Assembly: GCA_017555465.1 (NCBI GenBank)
Contig: JAFZGH010000105.1
Location: forward strand, 1 to 37,969
Length of the DNA stretch: 37,969 nucleotides
Direction of reading: 5' to 3'
From: Akkermansia sp.
GTDB lineage: Bacteria; Verrucomicrobiota; Verrucomicrobiia; Verrucomicrobiales; Akkermansiaceae
This document shows, piece after piece, positions 24,562 through 30,273 of this stretch (its first letter is position 1; each line of letters starts with the position of its first letter). The position numbers were made by a program, and so were the translations under genes. The notes beneath the pieces were generated by a model. It did no database searches and was not told the DNA's origin. It saw only the letters and a list, made by a program, of their open reading frames with translations.

Positions 24562-24577
24562 CAGAACACACGTTCTG
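24562..24577. promoter_or_regulatory. LexA/DinR-type SOS box
   Basis: The perfect palindrome CAGAAC-ACAC-GTTCTG contains GAAC-N4-GTTC, the core of the Gram-positive LexA (DinR) site. It lies in the 173-bp gap between the divergent integrase and mini-gene starts. Host LexA bound here would block rightward transcription from the upstream -10 box and release it on DNA damage. Confidence 0.72.
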
Positions 24578-24611
24578 GCCGCCCCGGAATTTATGAAGTG
24601 AGGTCATTGCC

Positions 24612-24722
24612 ATGGAAGAAACACTAAAAACCAAGCTGCACCAATACATAGAAAGGCTGGACCTGAGCCAGCTACATATTGCAATCGGATTTTTCAAAAC
24701 TCTTTTCGGCTTTGACGACTGA
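24612..24722 (+). CDS. 36-residue SOS-controlled mini-protein, candidate antirepressor
   Basis: The tiny gene is a complete unit: a -10 box (24536), a LexA box (24562), an AGTGAGGT ribosome binding site about 8 nt before ATG, 36 codons, and a terminator overlapping the stop. The peptide has an amphipathic charged N-terminal half (EETLKTKLHQYIERL) and a hydrophobic C-terminal half (HIAIGFFKTLFGFDD). It runs opposite to int and cI and overlaps the last 51 bases of cI. The CI-like protein has no self-cleavage domain, so a small LexA-controlled antirepressor is the simplest explanation for induction. A toxin-like or excision-control peptide is an alternative. Confidence 0.6.
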   Translation: MEETLKTKLHQYIERLDLSQLHIAIGFFKTLFGFDD

Positions 24723-25100
24723 CGCGCCCGCGTCAGTCTTTTTTTGTTTTGTAGACATTGACGCAATGACCAGCCGCACCGCGTAACGGTCCGCCTCACT
24801 CAGCTGCATGTATTCCCGGGCCATTTCCAGGGCGTCCTGGTCCATGATCACCTGGGCCGCCAGGGCGCCCATGTCCTGCAGCTCCTCCGCCGGCTTTTCG
24901 TCCCATCCCATCAAATGCCCAGGCGTTACGCCAAGCGCATCGGCAAAGGCGGCGATTTTCTTCTGTGGCAGGTCCCTGATACCCAGCTCTATTTTGTTTA
25001 TGGCCGACTTTGTTTTATAGCCGACACGGCTTGCCAGCTCCTCCTGGGTAATTCCTGCCCGTTTCCTGGCCGCTGCTATGTTCTTTCCTACGTTTGCCAT
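24672..25100 (-). CDS. CI-like phage repressor, HTH only (no S24 peptidase)
   Basis: The 142-residue lysogeny repressor has an XRE domain at about 4-64, with GITQEELASRVGYKTKSAIN as helix-turn-helix, then IELGIRDLPQKKIAAFADAL. The C-terminal half (about 75-142) is helical, with LSEADRYAVRLVIASMS, and lacks the Ala-Gly cleavage site and Ser/Lys dyad of LexA/CI peptidases. I chose the ATG at 25100 because AGGAGGTG lies right before it; the longer frame from 25160 would run through the promoter. Its promoter holds an operator half-site between -35 and -10, indicating autoregulation. Induction probably does not use RecA-stimulated self-cleavage. Confidence 0.87.
   Translation of the reverse strand: MANVGKNIAAARKRAGITQEELASRVGYKTKSAINKIELGIRDLPQKKIAAFADALGVTPGHLMGWDEKPAEELQDMGALAAQVIMDQDALEMAREYMQLSEADRYAVRLVIASMSTKQKKTDAGASVVKAEKSFEKSDCNM
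24718..24745 (+). terminator. terminator of the SOS mini-gene, inside cI antisense
   Basis: The perfect 8-bp stem ACTGACGC (24718-24725) with GCGTCAGT (24730-24737), loop GCCC, is followed by C and seven T. The mini-gene stop codon lies in the stem. The minus strand has no T-tract, so cI-to-int transcription can pass. The stem is encoded within the cI coding sequence. Confidence 0.88.
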
Positions 25101-25119
25101 ATTTTCACCTCCTGGCTGT

Positions 25120-25148
25120 ATCATAGCACTGGGTAGCCGTTGTGTCAA
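25120..25148 (-). promoter_or_regulatory. leftward promoter of the CI-like repressor (PRM-type)
   Basis: On the minus strand, TTGACA (25148-25143), a 17-bp spacer and TATGAT (25125-25120) form a strong promoter. The spacer contains AACGGCTACC (complement of 25132-25141), the conserved operator half-site. The transcript start near 25113 leaves a very short leader that is mostly ribosome binding site. Confidence 0.82.
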
Positions 25149-25176
25149 TTTTTTACGCATTTTTCAGAAAAAAAGG

Positions 25177-25205
25177 TTGACAAAGTGGCCACGCGATATT
25201 ATATT
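25177..25205 (+). promoter_or_regulatory. rightward early promoter (PR-type)
   Basis: TTGACA (25177-25182), a 17-bp spacer and TATATT (25200-25205) form a near-consensus promoter driving the Cro-like gene and the early operon. Its -35 box faces that of the leftward promoter 28 bp away, the layout of a lysis-lysogeny switch. Confidence 0.88.
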
Positions 25206-25217
25206 GAAATAGCAAGC

Positions 25218-25236
25218 GGTAGCCAAAACGGCTACC
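25218..25236. promoter_or_regulatory. switch operator (GGTAGCC-N5-GGCTACC)
   Basis: A perfect inverted repeat GGTAGCC (25218-25224) and GGCTACC (25230-25236) has spacer AAAAC and begins a few bases downstream of the PR start point. The 10-bp half AACGGCTACC recurs at 25132-25141 (reversed) and 25485-25494. Binding by CI and/or the Cro-like protein would block early transcription. Confidence 0.82.
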
Positions 25237-25266
25237 AAAGAAAAACCCAAGAAAGGAGGCATTTAC

Positions 25267-25485
25267 ATGACCAACACCAGCCTGCTGGAGCTGCGCATCC
25301 AGAAATCTGGCCTCAAAAAAAGCTATATTGCAAAAGAATTAGGCATTACGCTGAGAACGCTGGCCAATAAGATTGCAAACCGCTGCGAATTTAAGGCAAG
25401 CGAAATCGACAAGCTGTGCAAACTGCTGGGCATTACTGACCCCGCAGAAAAGGAGGCTATTTTTTTTGCTACAAAAGTAGCCTAA
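25267..25485 (+). CDS. Cro-like regulator (DUF739-type)
   Basis: The 72-residue protein is the first gene from the rightward promoter. Its HTH lies at about 17-40 (LKKSYIAKELGITLRTLANKI), followed by KASEIDKLCKLLGITDPAEK, as in DUF739/Cro-like proteins of Firmicutes phages. It probably binds the same GGTAGCC-type operators and favours lytic growth. A strong AAAGGAGG site is present. Its stop codon sits in the spacer of a further operator copy. Confidence 0.82.
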   Translation: MTNTSLLELRIQKSGLKKSYIAKELGITLRTLANKIANRCEFKASEIDKLCKLLGITDPAEKEAIFFATKVA

Positions 25486-25494
25486 ACGGCTACC
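25476..25494. promoter_or_regulatory. second full operator, straddling the Cro-like stop codon
   Basis: AGTAGCC (25476-25482), spacer TAAAC, GGCTACC (25488-25494) matches the switch operator at 13 of 14 arm positions. The TAA stop of the Cro-like gene is in the spacer. A repressor bound here could act as a roadblock or loop partner of the promoter-proximal sites. A smaller GCTAC/GTAGC dyad overlaps it. Confidence 0.7.
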
Positions 25495-25506
25495 GAGGAG
25501 GGAACC

Positions 25507-25713
25507 ATGGAGAACTGGACACCGGCACCAGACCGGCCCGGCTACCGCCGCAAGATCATCCAGAGAGGCCCGGCCACCATCATCATTGACCGGCCAGAGC
25601 TGGACGACGCTGCCGCAGCCAAGGCCCAGGAAAAGACCCGCGCGGAGCTGGAGGGCGCCATGCGGAGCTATCACAGACGAACGGCCCAACGTGCGGCCGT
25701 GCGACCGGCATAA
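25507..25713 (+). CDS. small early protein, unknown
   Basis: The 68-residue, strongly basic product has a Pro-rich N terminus (MENWTPAPDRPGYRRKII), a short strand pair (RGPATIIIDRPELDD) and a helical Arg-rich C terminus. GAGGAGGG lies upstream. It is the second gene of the rightward early operon, a position often held by small regulators or host-takeover proteins. No family is recognised. Confidence 0.6.
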   Translation: MENWTPAPDRPGYRRKIIQRGPATIIIDRPELDDAAAAKAQEKTRAELEGAMRSYHRRTAQRAAVRPA

Positions 25714-25758
25714 AAGTCGGCCGCAAAATACCAGGACATTCAGAAAGGCGGAAACGGT

Positions 25759-25971
25759 ATGACATACCAATACCAGGGAACTGTAACCCGTTATCAATTC
25801 CAGACCTACAGCGCACCCAAACCCCGGAAGAAAAACAGAAAGCTGGCCCGGCTGCTGACCACCAGAAAGCTGCTACATTTTATCGGTTTTCTGTCTTTTT
25901 GGGCCACCACGCTGGCCATTACATATTTGTGCATGCTGGTCACCCTGGCCGCGTTTGTCTGGCTGTCCTGA
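25759..25971 (+). CDS. small early membrane protein
   Basis: The 70-residue product has a basic N-terminal half (PKPRKKNRKLARLL) followed by a long hydrophobic stretch (about 40-69, including FIGFLSFWATTLAITYLCMLV) that could span the membrane once or as a tight hairpin. The positive-inside rule puts the N terminus in the cytoplasm. The ribosome binding site is weaker (GAAAGGCGG). An immunity or superinfection role is possible but unproven. Confidence 0.62.
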   Translation: MTYQYQGTVTRYQFQTYSAPKPRKKNRKLARLLTTRKLLHFIGFLSFWATTLAITYLCMLVTLAAFVWLS

Positions 25972-25989
25972 ACCAAAGGAGGCGACACT

Positions 25990-26163
25990 GTGCGAGATAT
26001 CAACGTGGGCGCATTAATTCGCCTTAAAGGGGCCCGGCCCCATTTGACTGCCCAGCAATACAGGACCCTGCGGGGCCAGGTGCTGGCAGGCGACCCGGAC
26101 GGCGCCATGCGAGGGCTGCGCAAGCTGCTCCTGCTGCAGGGCTCCAACGCCGTGAAAAAGTAA
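25990..26163 (+). CDS. small conserved phage protein (57 residues)
   Basis: The GTG start is preceded by AAAGGAGGCGACACT. The 57-residue product begins MRDINVGALIRLKGARPHLT and continues TAQQYRTLRGQVLAGDPDGA, then ends in a short helix and KK. I recall this pattern (VGALIRxKGARPxLTxQQYxTLxGQ) from early operons of many Clostridia phages. The function is unknown; a nucleic-acid-binding mini-domain is plausible from its basic character. Confidence 0.7.
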   Translation: MRDINVGALIRLKGARPHLTAQQYRTLRGQVLAGDPDGAMRGLRKLLLLQGSNAVKK

Positions 26164-26166
26164 AAT

Positions 26167-26218
26167 CAATGTTTCACGGGCAACGTTAAACACAAAAAAC
26201 AATGTTTCACGGAAAACA
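26167..26218. repeat. two 13-bp direct repeats, parS-like
   Basis: CAATGTTTCACGG occurs at 26167-26179 and 26200-26212, exactly 33 bp (about three helical turns) apart. The second copy with its flank (26203-26218) matches the bacterial ParB site TGTTTCACGTGAAACA at 14 of 16 positions; the first matches at 13. They lie in a 76-bp gap ahead of a small gene. They may alternatively be operators for a phage regulator. Confidence 0.55.
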
Positions 26219-26239
26219 ACTGACAAAGGAGCGAAACCA

Positions 26240-26428
26240 ATGCCAGAAAATACGACAACCCAACATGTGACCATCCCGGTGGATGAATACGCATACCTGC
26301 AAAAGCTGGAGGTGCTGCTGGATATTCTCCTGGGTGACGGTGATTACAGCACGTTTCGGAACGTGGCCGCTGTGCGGCAGAATATCCGGGAAATGAAACA
26401 TGCCCGAAAGGTGGCGGGTGAGGAATGA
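26240..26428 (+). CDS. small phage protein, unknown
   Basis: The 62-residue product has AAAGGAGC upstream. The N-terminal part (HVTIPVDEYAYLQKLEVLLDI) resembles the strand-helix opening of many small phage proteins that begin with an IPxxEYxxL motif. The C-terminal helix is basic. Its stop overlaps the RusA start (ATGA), so the two are co-translated. Confidence 0.65.
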   Translation: MPENTTTQHVTIPVDEYAYLQKLEVLLDILLGDGDYSTFRNVAAVRQNIREMKHARKVAGEE

Positions 26429-26880
26429 GCCAGCAGCTGCTAACCATTGCCGGCGACATATCAGAAAAGCGTCTCATTGTCAAGGGACGCCTGCCCGGCC
26501 TGAATGAGTACACCAAAGCCTGCAGGACCAACCCCCATACAGGCAACGAAATGAAACGCCAGGCCCAGGACATGGTCATGTGGTACATACTGCAGCAAAT
26601 GCGTGGCCACCGTTTCACAAAGCCGGTTTTTATCCTGTTTTCATTCTATGAGCAGGACCGCCGGCGAGATCGTGACAACATAAGCAGCTTTGCCCGCAAG
26701 GTAATCCAGGACGCCCTGGTGAAATGCGGCAACCTGCAGGACGACGGCTGGGACTATGTGACCGGCTACATGGACCGCTTTTATGTGGACAAAGAAAACC
26801 CGCGCATTGTCGTGGAATTTATCGAGCAGGAGGTGGTGGCGAAATGCAACAAGCAACCCGCCAGGAAATCAAAGAAATAA
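26425..26880 (+). CDS. rusA: RusA-like Holliday junction resolvase
   Basis: The 151-residue endonuclease resolves four-way DNA junctions formed during phage replication and recombination. The core shows the family signature: RDRDNISSFARKVIQDALVK (about 81-100), with acidic D82, D84 and D96. It is followed by GNLQDDGWDYV (D106, D107). Length is slightly above the usual 120-140 because of an N-terminal extension. The start overlaps the upstream gene by four bases. Confidence 0.87.
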   Translation: MSQQLLTIAGDISEKRLIVKGRLPGLNEYTKACRTNPHTGNEMKRQAQDMVMWYILQQMRGHRFTKPVFILFSFYEQDRRRDRDNISSFARKVIQDALVKCGNLQDDGWDYVTGYMDRFYVDKENPRIVVEFIEQEVVAKCNKQPARKSKK

Positions 26881-27182
26881 AGGCGACCGTGCGGCAGGTG
26901 CTGCATGATCACCCGCCCACCAGGGCCGACGACAACGCCCTGTTTTATCACGTTTGCAAACGGCACGCGCAGCAGATCGGTGTGGACCTCCACACGCTGC
27001 ACTTTTCCACCGTATTCCTGGGCAACCCTCTGAAATTCCCGAAATACGAGAGCGTCGTGCGACTGCGCCGCATGGAGCAGCGGGCCAACCCTGACCTGCT
27101 GGACCCGGTGGCGGCTGCCAACCGTGCCAAAAAGGAGCGGGACATGGTGGAGCTGGCCAGAAATGGAGGGCTGCTGCAGTGA
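26844..27182 (+). CDS. early phage protein, unknown
   Basis: The 112-residue product overlaps the RusA gene by 37 bases. It starts with a GGAGGTGGTGGCGAA site inside rusA. It is helical: a basic N-terminal helix (MQQATRQEIKEIKATVRQVL), a central DDNALFYHVCKRHAQQIGV, and a C-terminal ALVARNGGLLQ-like tail. The spacing of conserved Arg/Lys resembles small DNA-binding accessory proteins next to replication initiators. No family is recognised. Confidence 0.65.
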   Translation: MQQATRQEIKEIKATVRQVLHDHPPTRADDNALFYHVCKRHAQQIGVDLHTLHFSTVFLGNPLKFPKYESVVRLRRMEQRANPDLLDPVAAANRAKKERDMVELARNGGLLQ

Positions 27183-27952
27183 TCAACCCGCAGAACTTTT
27201 ACACCGTCCAGGGCTGGATGCTGGCAGACCTGGGCCTAAAGGGCAACGCCCTGGCCGCCTATGCTATTATCTATGGCTTTTCTCAGGACGGGAAAAGCGA
27301 GTTTACCGGCTCTGCCAACTACCTGGCCGAATGGATGGGCTGCAGCCGCAGCACAGTCATGGAGACCCTGAAAAAGCTGGTAGAAAAGGGGCTGCTGGTA
27401 AAGCGCAATATAATCCAGGACGGCGTCCTGTTTTGCGCATACAAGGCAAACCCGCGACCCTGTCCGAAAACTGGACAGGGGGTGTCTGAAAACCAGACCG
27501 GGACCTGTCCGAAAACTGGACAGGGGGTGTCCGAAAATCAGACAGGGGGTAGTCCGAAACTCGGACACAATAATATAGCTGATAATATAGCGATAAATAA
27601 TATTAAATATATTGTCGAGTATCTGAACCGAAAAGCCGGCACCAAATACAAGCCCACCAGCAAGGAAACGCAAAAGCACATAAACGCCCGCCTGGCGGAG
27701 GGCTACACGGTGGCCGACTTTGTGCAGGTGATCGACAAAAAGTGCGCAGCCTGGAAAGGCGACCCCAAAATGGAGGAGTACCTGCGGCCCTCCACATTGT
27801 TCGGCACGAAATTCGAGAGCTACCTGAACGCCCCTGCAGCTGCTCAGCAGCCCCGGCCCGCCGGCCGTGGCTATGGTGCACCGGCTGCCAACGTGGGCCC
27901 GAACGGCATTGCAATCGACCCGAGCAAAAACGACCTGGACGGCATTCTGTAG
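27179..27952 (+). CDS. phage replication initiator with C-terminal Phg_2220_C-like domain
   Basis: The 257-residue initiator has an N-terminal winged-helix region (about 1-95, with FTGSANYLAEWMGCSRSTVM as recognition part). The middle (about 95-135) is a tandem 15-residue repeat starting PKTGQGVSENQTG. The C-terminal domain (about 143-218) includes YLNRKAGTKYKPTSKETQKH and continues to STLFGTKFESYL, typical of PF09524. The repeats are the protein reading of iterons in the DNA, as in lambda O. The GTG start overlaps the previous stop, with GGAGGG upstream. It should bind its own gene and recruit the DnaC-type loader encoded 700 bp downstream. Confidence 0.87.
   Translation: MINPQNFYTVQGWMLADLGLKGNALAAYAIIYGFSQDGKSEFTGSANYLAEWMGCSRSTVMETLKKLVEKGLLVKRNIIQDGVLFCAYKANPRPCPKTGQGVSENQTGTCPKTGQGVSENQTGGSPKLGHNNIADNIAINNIKYIVEYLNRKAGTKYKPTSKETQKHINARLAEGYTVADFVQVIDKKCAAWKGDPKMEEYLRPSTLFGTKFESYLNAPAAAQQPRPAGRGYGAPAANVGPNGIAIDPSKNDLDGIL
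27460..27617. other. replication origin: five iterons plus AT-rich unwinding region
   Basis: Five 20-23 bp units lie head to tail at 27460, 27483, 27505, 27528 and 27550. Each is centred on a dyad of the type GTCC-GAAAACT-GGAC, and the first four end in a G-rich run. An AT-rich segment (27569-27617) follows, with a 10-bp direct repeat ATAATATAGC at 27570 and 27582. This is the lambda-type arrangement of initiator sites plus DNA unwinding element inside the initiator gene. Confidence 0.87.
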
Positions 27953-27965
27953 AGGAGGAGACCCC

Positions 27966-28256
27966 ATGAAACGGAAAAAGTATATCAAGCTGCTAATGAG
28001 CGCCGGCATGGCAAGGAACGACGCACAGGAATGCGCGGCCCTGTCCAGAAACTCCTGCCGGCCGTACTATCTGACCGCCGGCGACCTGCTGAACCACCAC
28101 CGCGAAAAATTCAAAGTGCGCGGCCTGGTGGGCCTGCAGCCCGTGCGCCTAACCATCATTCACGGATTCAAAACCCCGGTGTACAACCTGCTGATAGATG
28201 GATTTTACAACCGGGCGGCCTGGGCCGTTATGCGCGAAAGAGGTGGCAAGGCATGA
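27966..28256 (+). CDS. early phage protein, paralogue N terminus of next gene
   Basis: The 96-residue basic protein starts MKRKKYIKLLMSAGMARNDA. Its first 35 residues line up with the next gene's product (MTRKKFVKQIMALGYQRNAA), so the two share a helical N-terminal domain. The C-terminal half has a strand-rich VRLTIIHGFKTPVYNLLID segment. AGAGGAGG lies upstream. It lies between the initiator and the loader, so a replication accessory role is plausible. Confidence 0.68.
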   Translation: MKRKKYIKLLMSAGMARNDAQECAALSRNSCRPYYLTAGDLLNHHREKFKVRGLVGLQPVRLTIIHGFKTPVYNLLIDGFYNRAAWAVMRERGGKA

Positions 28257-28663
28257 CCCGTAAAAAGTTTGTAAAGCAAATCATGGCCCTGGGCTATCAG
28301 AGAAACGCCGCGGAGGCAATGGCCATGTATGCACGCTGGACCGGCTGCACATATGAGGACTACCTGCGCGACGAAATCAACCGACAAAATTTTGCCCTGG
28401 CCCTGACGAACATAAAGACCATGCTGGTGGAATGTATGAGACCCGTGTGCGAGGCAGCAACGGCAACCATTGAGTGGCTGCGCGAGACCTTTGCGGCCGT
28501 CGACCTGAGCAATGTAACCACCATGCTGGACTGGGCGAAGGAAAACGCCCCGCAGATCGTTGAGCGGCACGCGGACGACGCCCTGGACGCCCTGACGTAT
28601 TCGTGCGGCATCGACCTGGCACACGGCCCGGACATGGCCGCGGGAGGTGGCGGCAATGACTGA
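28253..28663 (+). CDS. early phage protein, paralogue of the preceding gene
   Basis: The 136-residue product overlaps the previous stop by four bases. The N-terminal helical domain (about 1-35) is related to the preceding protein. The rest is a long helical, acidic region ending in a Gly-rich tail (about 129-136). It may be part of a replication complex with the neighbouring initiator and loader. No catalytic motif is seen. Confidence 0.65.
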   Translation: MTRKKFVKQIMALGYQRNAAEAMAMYARWTGCTYEDYLRDEINRQNFALALTNIKTMLVECMRPVCEAATATIEWLRETFAAVDLSNVTTMLDWAKENAPQIVERHADDALDALTYSCGIDLAHGPDMAAGGGGND

Positions 28664-29588
28664 CCAGGAGCTGCTGGCCGCCCAGCGCCGGCTGCAGAAA
28701 CAGCACGGCGTAACACCGCCGGCCCCAGCGTCAAACGCTGCCGCGGTGGCGGAGGGTATGCTGGCCATGGTGGCGGCAAAGGCTGAGGCCGGCGCCGAAA
28801 CGGAAACCGAGTACCTGGACGAGGACACCGGCCTGCTGCGCTGCCGCATCTGTGGCGGAAAGCGCCAGACGGTAATAACCCCGCCCTTTGAGGGCGCCAA
28901 GCCCCGCACGGTCCGCTGCTGGTGCAACTGCCCGACGGCCCAGGACCTGGCCAAGGAAAAGGAACGCCAGATCAAAATGGAAACGGCCCGCCTGGTATGT
29001 TTCCAGGGCGTCGAGGAAATGCGCAGCTGCACCTTTGACAAGGACGACGGCAAAGGAGACCAGCAGCTGATCACCGCCGCCCGGCTCTATGCCGAAAATT
29101 TCAAGGACCACCTGCGGGACGGCATGGGCCTGCTGTATTACGGCCCGGTGGGCACCGGCAAGACATTCCTGGCCGCCTGCATTGCAAACGCTGTCCTGGC
29201 CCAGGGCTACCGGGTCCGCATGACCAACTTTGCAAGGGTGGCGGACGAAATCTGGACGGCAGACGACAAGGCGGGATATATTGCGGACCTGTGCCGTTAT
29301 GACCTGCTCATGCTGGACGACCTGGGAGCGGAGCGCAAAAGCGAGTACATGCAGGAAATGGTGTACAAGATCGTAAACGCCCGCTATGTGGCCGGCGCCC
29401 CGGTGATCGTAACCACCAACCTGACCACGGACGAGCTGACCAAAACGGCCGATATTGGCTACGCGAGAACATACGACCGACTGCTGGAGAAGTGCCTGCT
29501 CATCAAGGTGGACGGCCGCAGCCGCCGCAGAGCCGGCGCCGCTGACGCCTGGGGCAATATGCGCCGGCAGCTGGGAATGGAGGTGTAA
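28656..29588 (+). CDS. DnaC-like helicase loader (AAA+)
   Basis: The 310-residue ATPase loads the replicative helicase at the origin. The N-terminal region (about 1-55) is Ala-rich. A zinc module at 63-92 has CRIC, then a C-W-C-N-C cluster. The AAA+ core shows Walker A GPVGTGKT (163-170), Walker B LLMLDD (217-222) and a sensor-1 strand IVTTN (251-255). The window has no DnaB gene, so it must act on the host helicase. The ATG at 28656 has GGAGGTGG upstream and overlaps the previous gene. Confidence 0.9.
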   Translation: MTDQELLAAQRRLQKQHGVTPPAPASNAAAVAEGMLAMVAAKAEAGAETETEYLDEDTGLLRCRICGGKRQTVITPPFEGAKPRTVRCWCNCPTAQDLAKEKERQIKMETARLVCFQGVEEMRSCTFDKDDGKGDQQLITAARLYAENFKDHLRDGMGLLYYGPVGTGKTFLAACIANAVLAQGYRVRMTNFARVADEIWTADDKAGYIADLCRYDLLMLDDLGAERKSEYMQEMVYKIVNARYVAGAPVIVTTNLTTDELTKTADIGYARTYDRLLEKCLLIKVDGRSRRRAGAADAWGNMRRQLGMEV

Positions 29589-29590
29589 AC

Positions 29591-29983
29591 GTGACAGAAA
29601 AGGAAATACAGAAAATTGTGCGTGATACCGTGACGGCCACGGTGCTGCAGCTGAAAGCGGCGGGCATGCTGCAGCCTGCCACCGCAAAAACCGCCGTACA
29701 GAAAACCGAGGAGCTGCTGAGGCAGTACCCGCAGCTGAGAAACAGCAGCGAGCCCTATGCGCTGCGCGTGGTGGCGGAAATCGACGCCCTGCTGGCCGCT
29801 GCGGAAAATGAGCCCTATGTGGACGTTATCCGCCTGTATTACTTTGGCGGCCTGACAAACGAGGGCTGCGCAAATACCCTCTGCTGTGACGAAAGGACCT
29901 GCCGGCGCTACCGCAAAAAGCTGGTGCAACAGTTTTCTGTGCGCCTGGCATCTGATGAATTTATCCGCGAACTGCTGGAATAA
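29591..29983 (+). CDS. sigma-like / ArpU-type transcription regulator
   Basis: The 130-residue protein ends in a sigma-70 region 4-like helix-turn-helix. VDVIRLYYFGGLTNEGCANTL, then CCDERTCRRYRKKLVQQF, occupies about 77-115. The N-terminal half is helical. Proteins of this size and position in Firmicutes phages (ArpU/RinA-like) activate late operons. The likely target is the region ahead of the HNH-terminase genes at the window end. It uses a GTG start two bases after the previous stop. The target site is not defined from sequence alone. Confidence 0.72.
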   Translation: MTEKEIQKIVRDTVTATVLQLKAAGMLQPATAKTAVQKTEELLRQYPQLRNSSEPYALRVVAEIDALLAAAENEPYVDVIRLYYFGGLTNEGCANTLCCDERTCRRYRKKLVQQFSVRLASDEFIRELLE

Positions 29984-29995
29984 GGAGGCAAACAT

Positions 29996-30271
29996 ATGAA
30001 CTTTAAGTACAACCCCTGGCTGAGCCTGGTGGCCATGGTGCTGCTGGCCCTCATTCTGGTGCTGGCCTGCACCGGCTGCCACGTCCAGGAAAATGCCACC
30101 GCCCTGGAACCCCAGGCAGAAACCGAGACCGAGACCTGGCCCCGCTTTACCCGTGAGTATGCGGGCGGGTACTGCATCATTCTCACGGACACCCAGACCG
30201 GCGTGCAGTACCTGTATTATGGCAACGGCACCGGTGGCGGCCTGTGCGTGCTGGAACCCGGGGAGGGCTGA
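29996..30271 (+). CDS. phage-encoded lipoprotein, DUF6440-like
   Basis: The 91-residue product has a signal peptide with hydrophobic core (about 8-24) and a lipobox-like VLAC (C25) or CTGC (C28), then a Glu/Thr-rich spacer. A C-terminal domain has GGYCIILTDTQTGVQYLYY and a following GGGLCVLEPG, resembling DUF6440. It would be anchored on the outer face of the membrane. Phage lipoproteins of this kind can block DNA entry of related phages; that function is inference here. The ribosome binding site is TAAGGAGG. Confidence 0.75.
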   Translation: MNFKYNPWLSLVAMVLLALILVLACTGCHVQENATALEPQAETETETWPRFTREYAGGYCIILTDTQTGVQYLYYGNGTGGGLCVLEPGEG

Positions 30272-30273
30272 GC

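Noticed and set aside
27460..27570. CRISPR-like array
   Set aside because: The units are 20-23 bp, contiguous without spacers, and lie within the replication initiator gene, so they are iterons.
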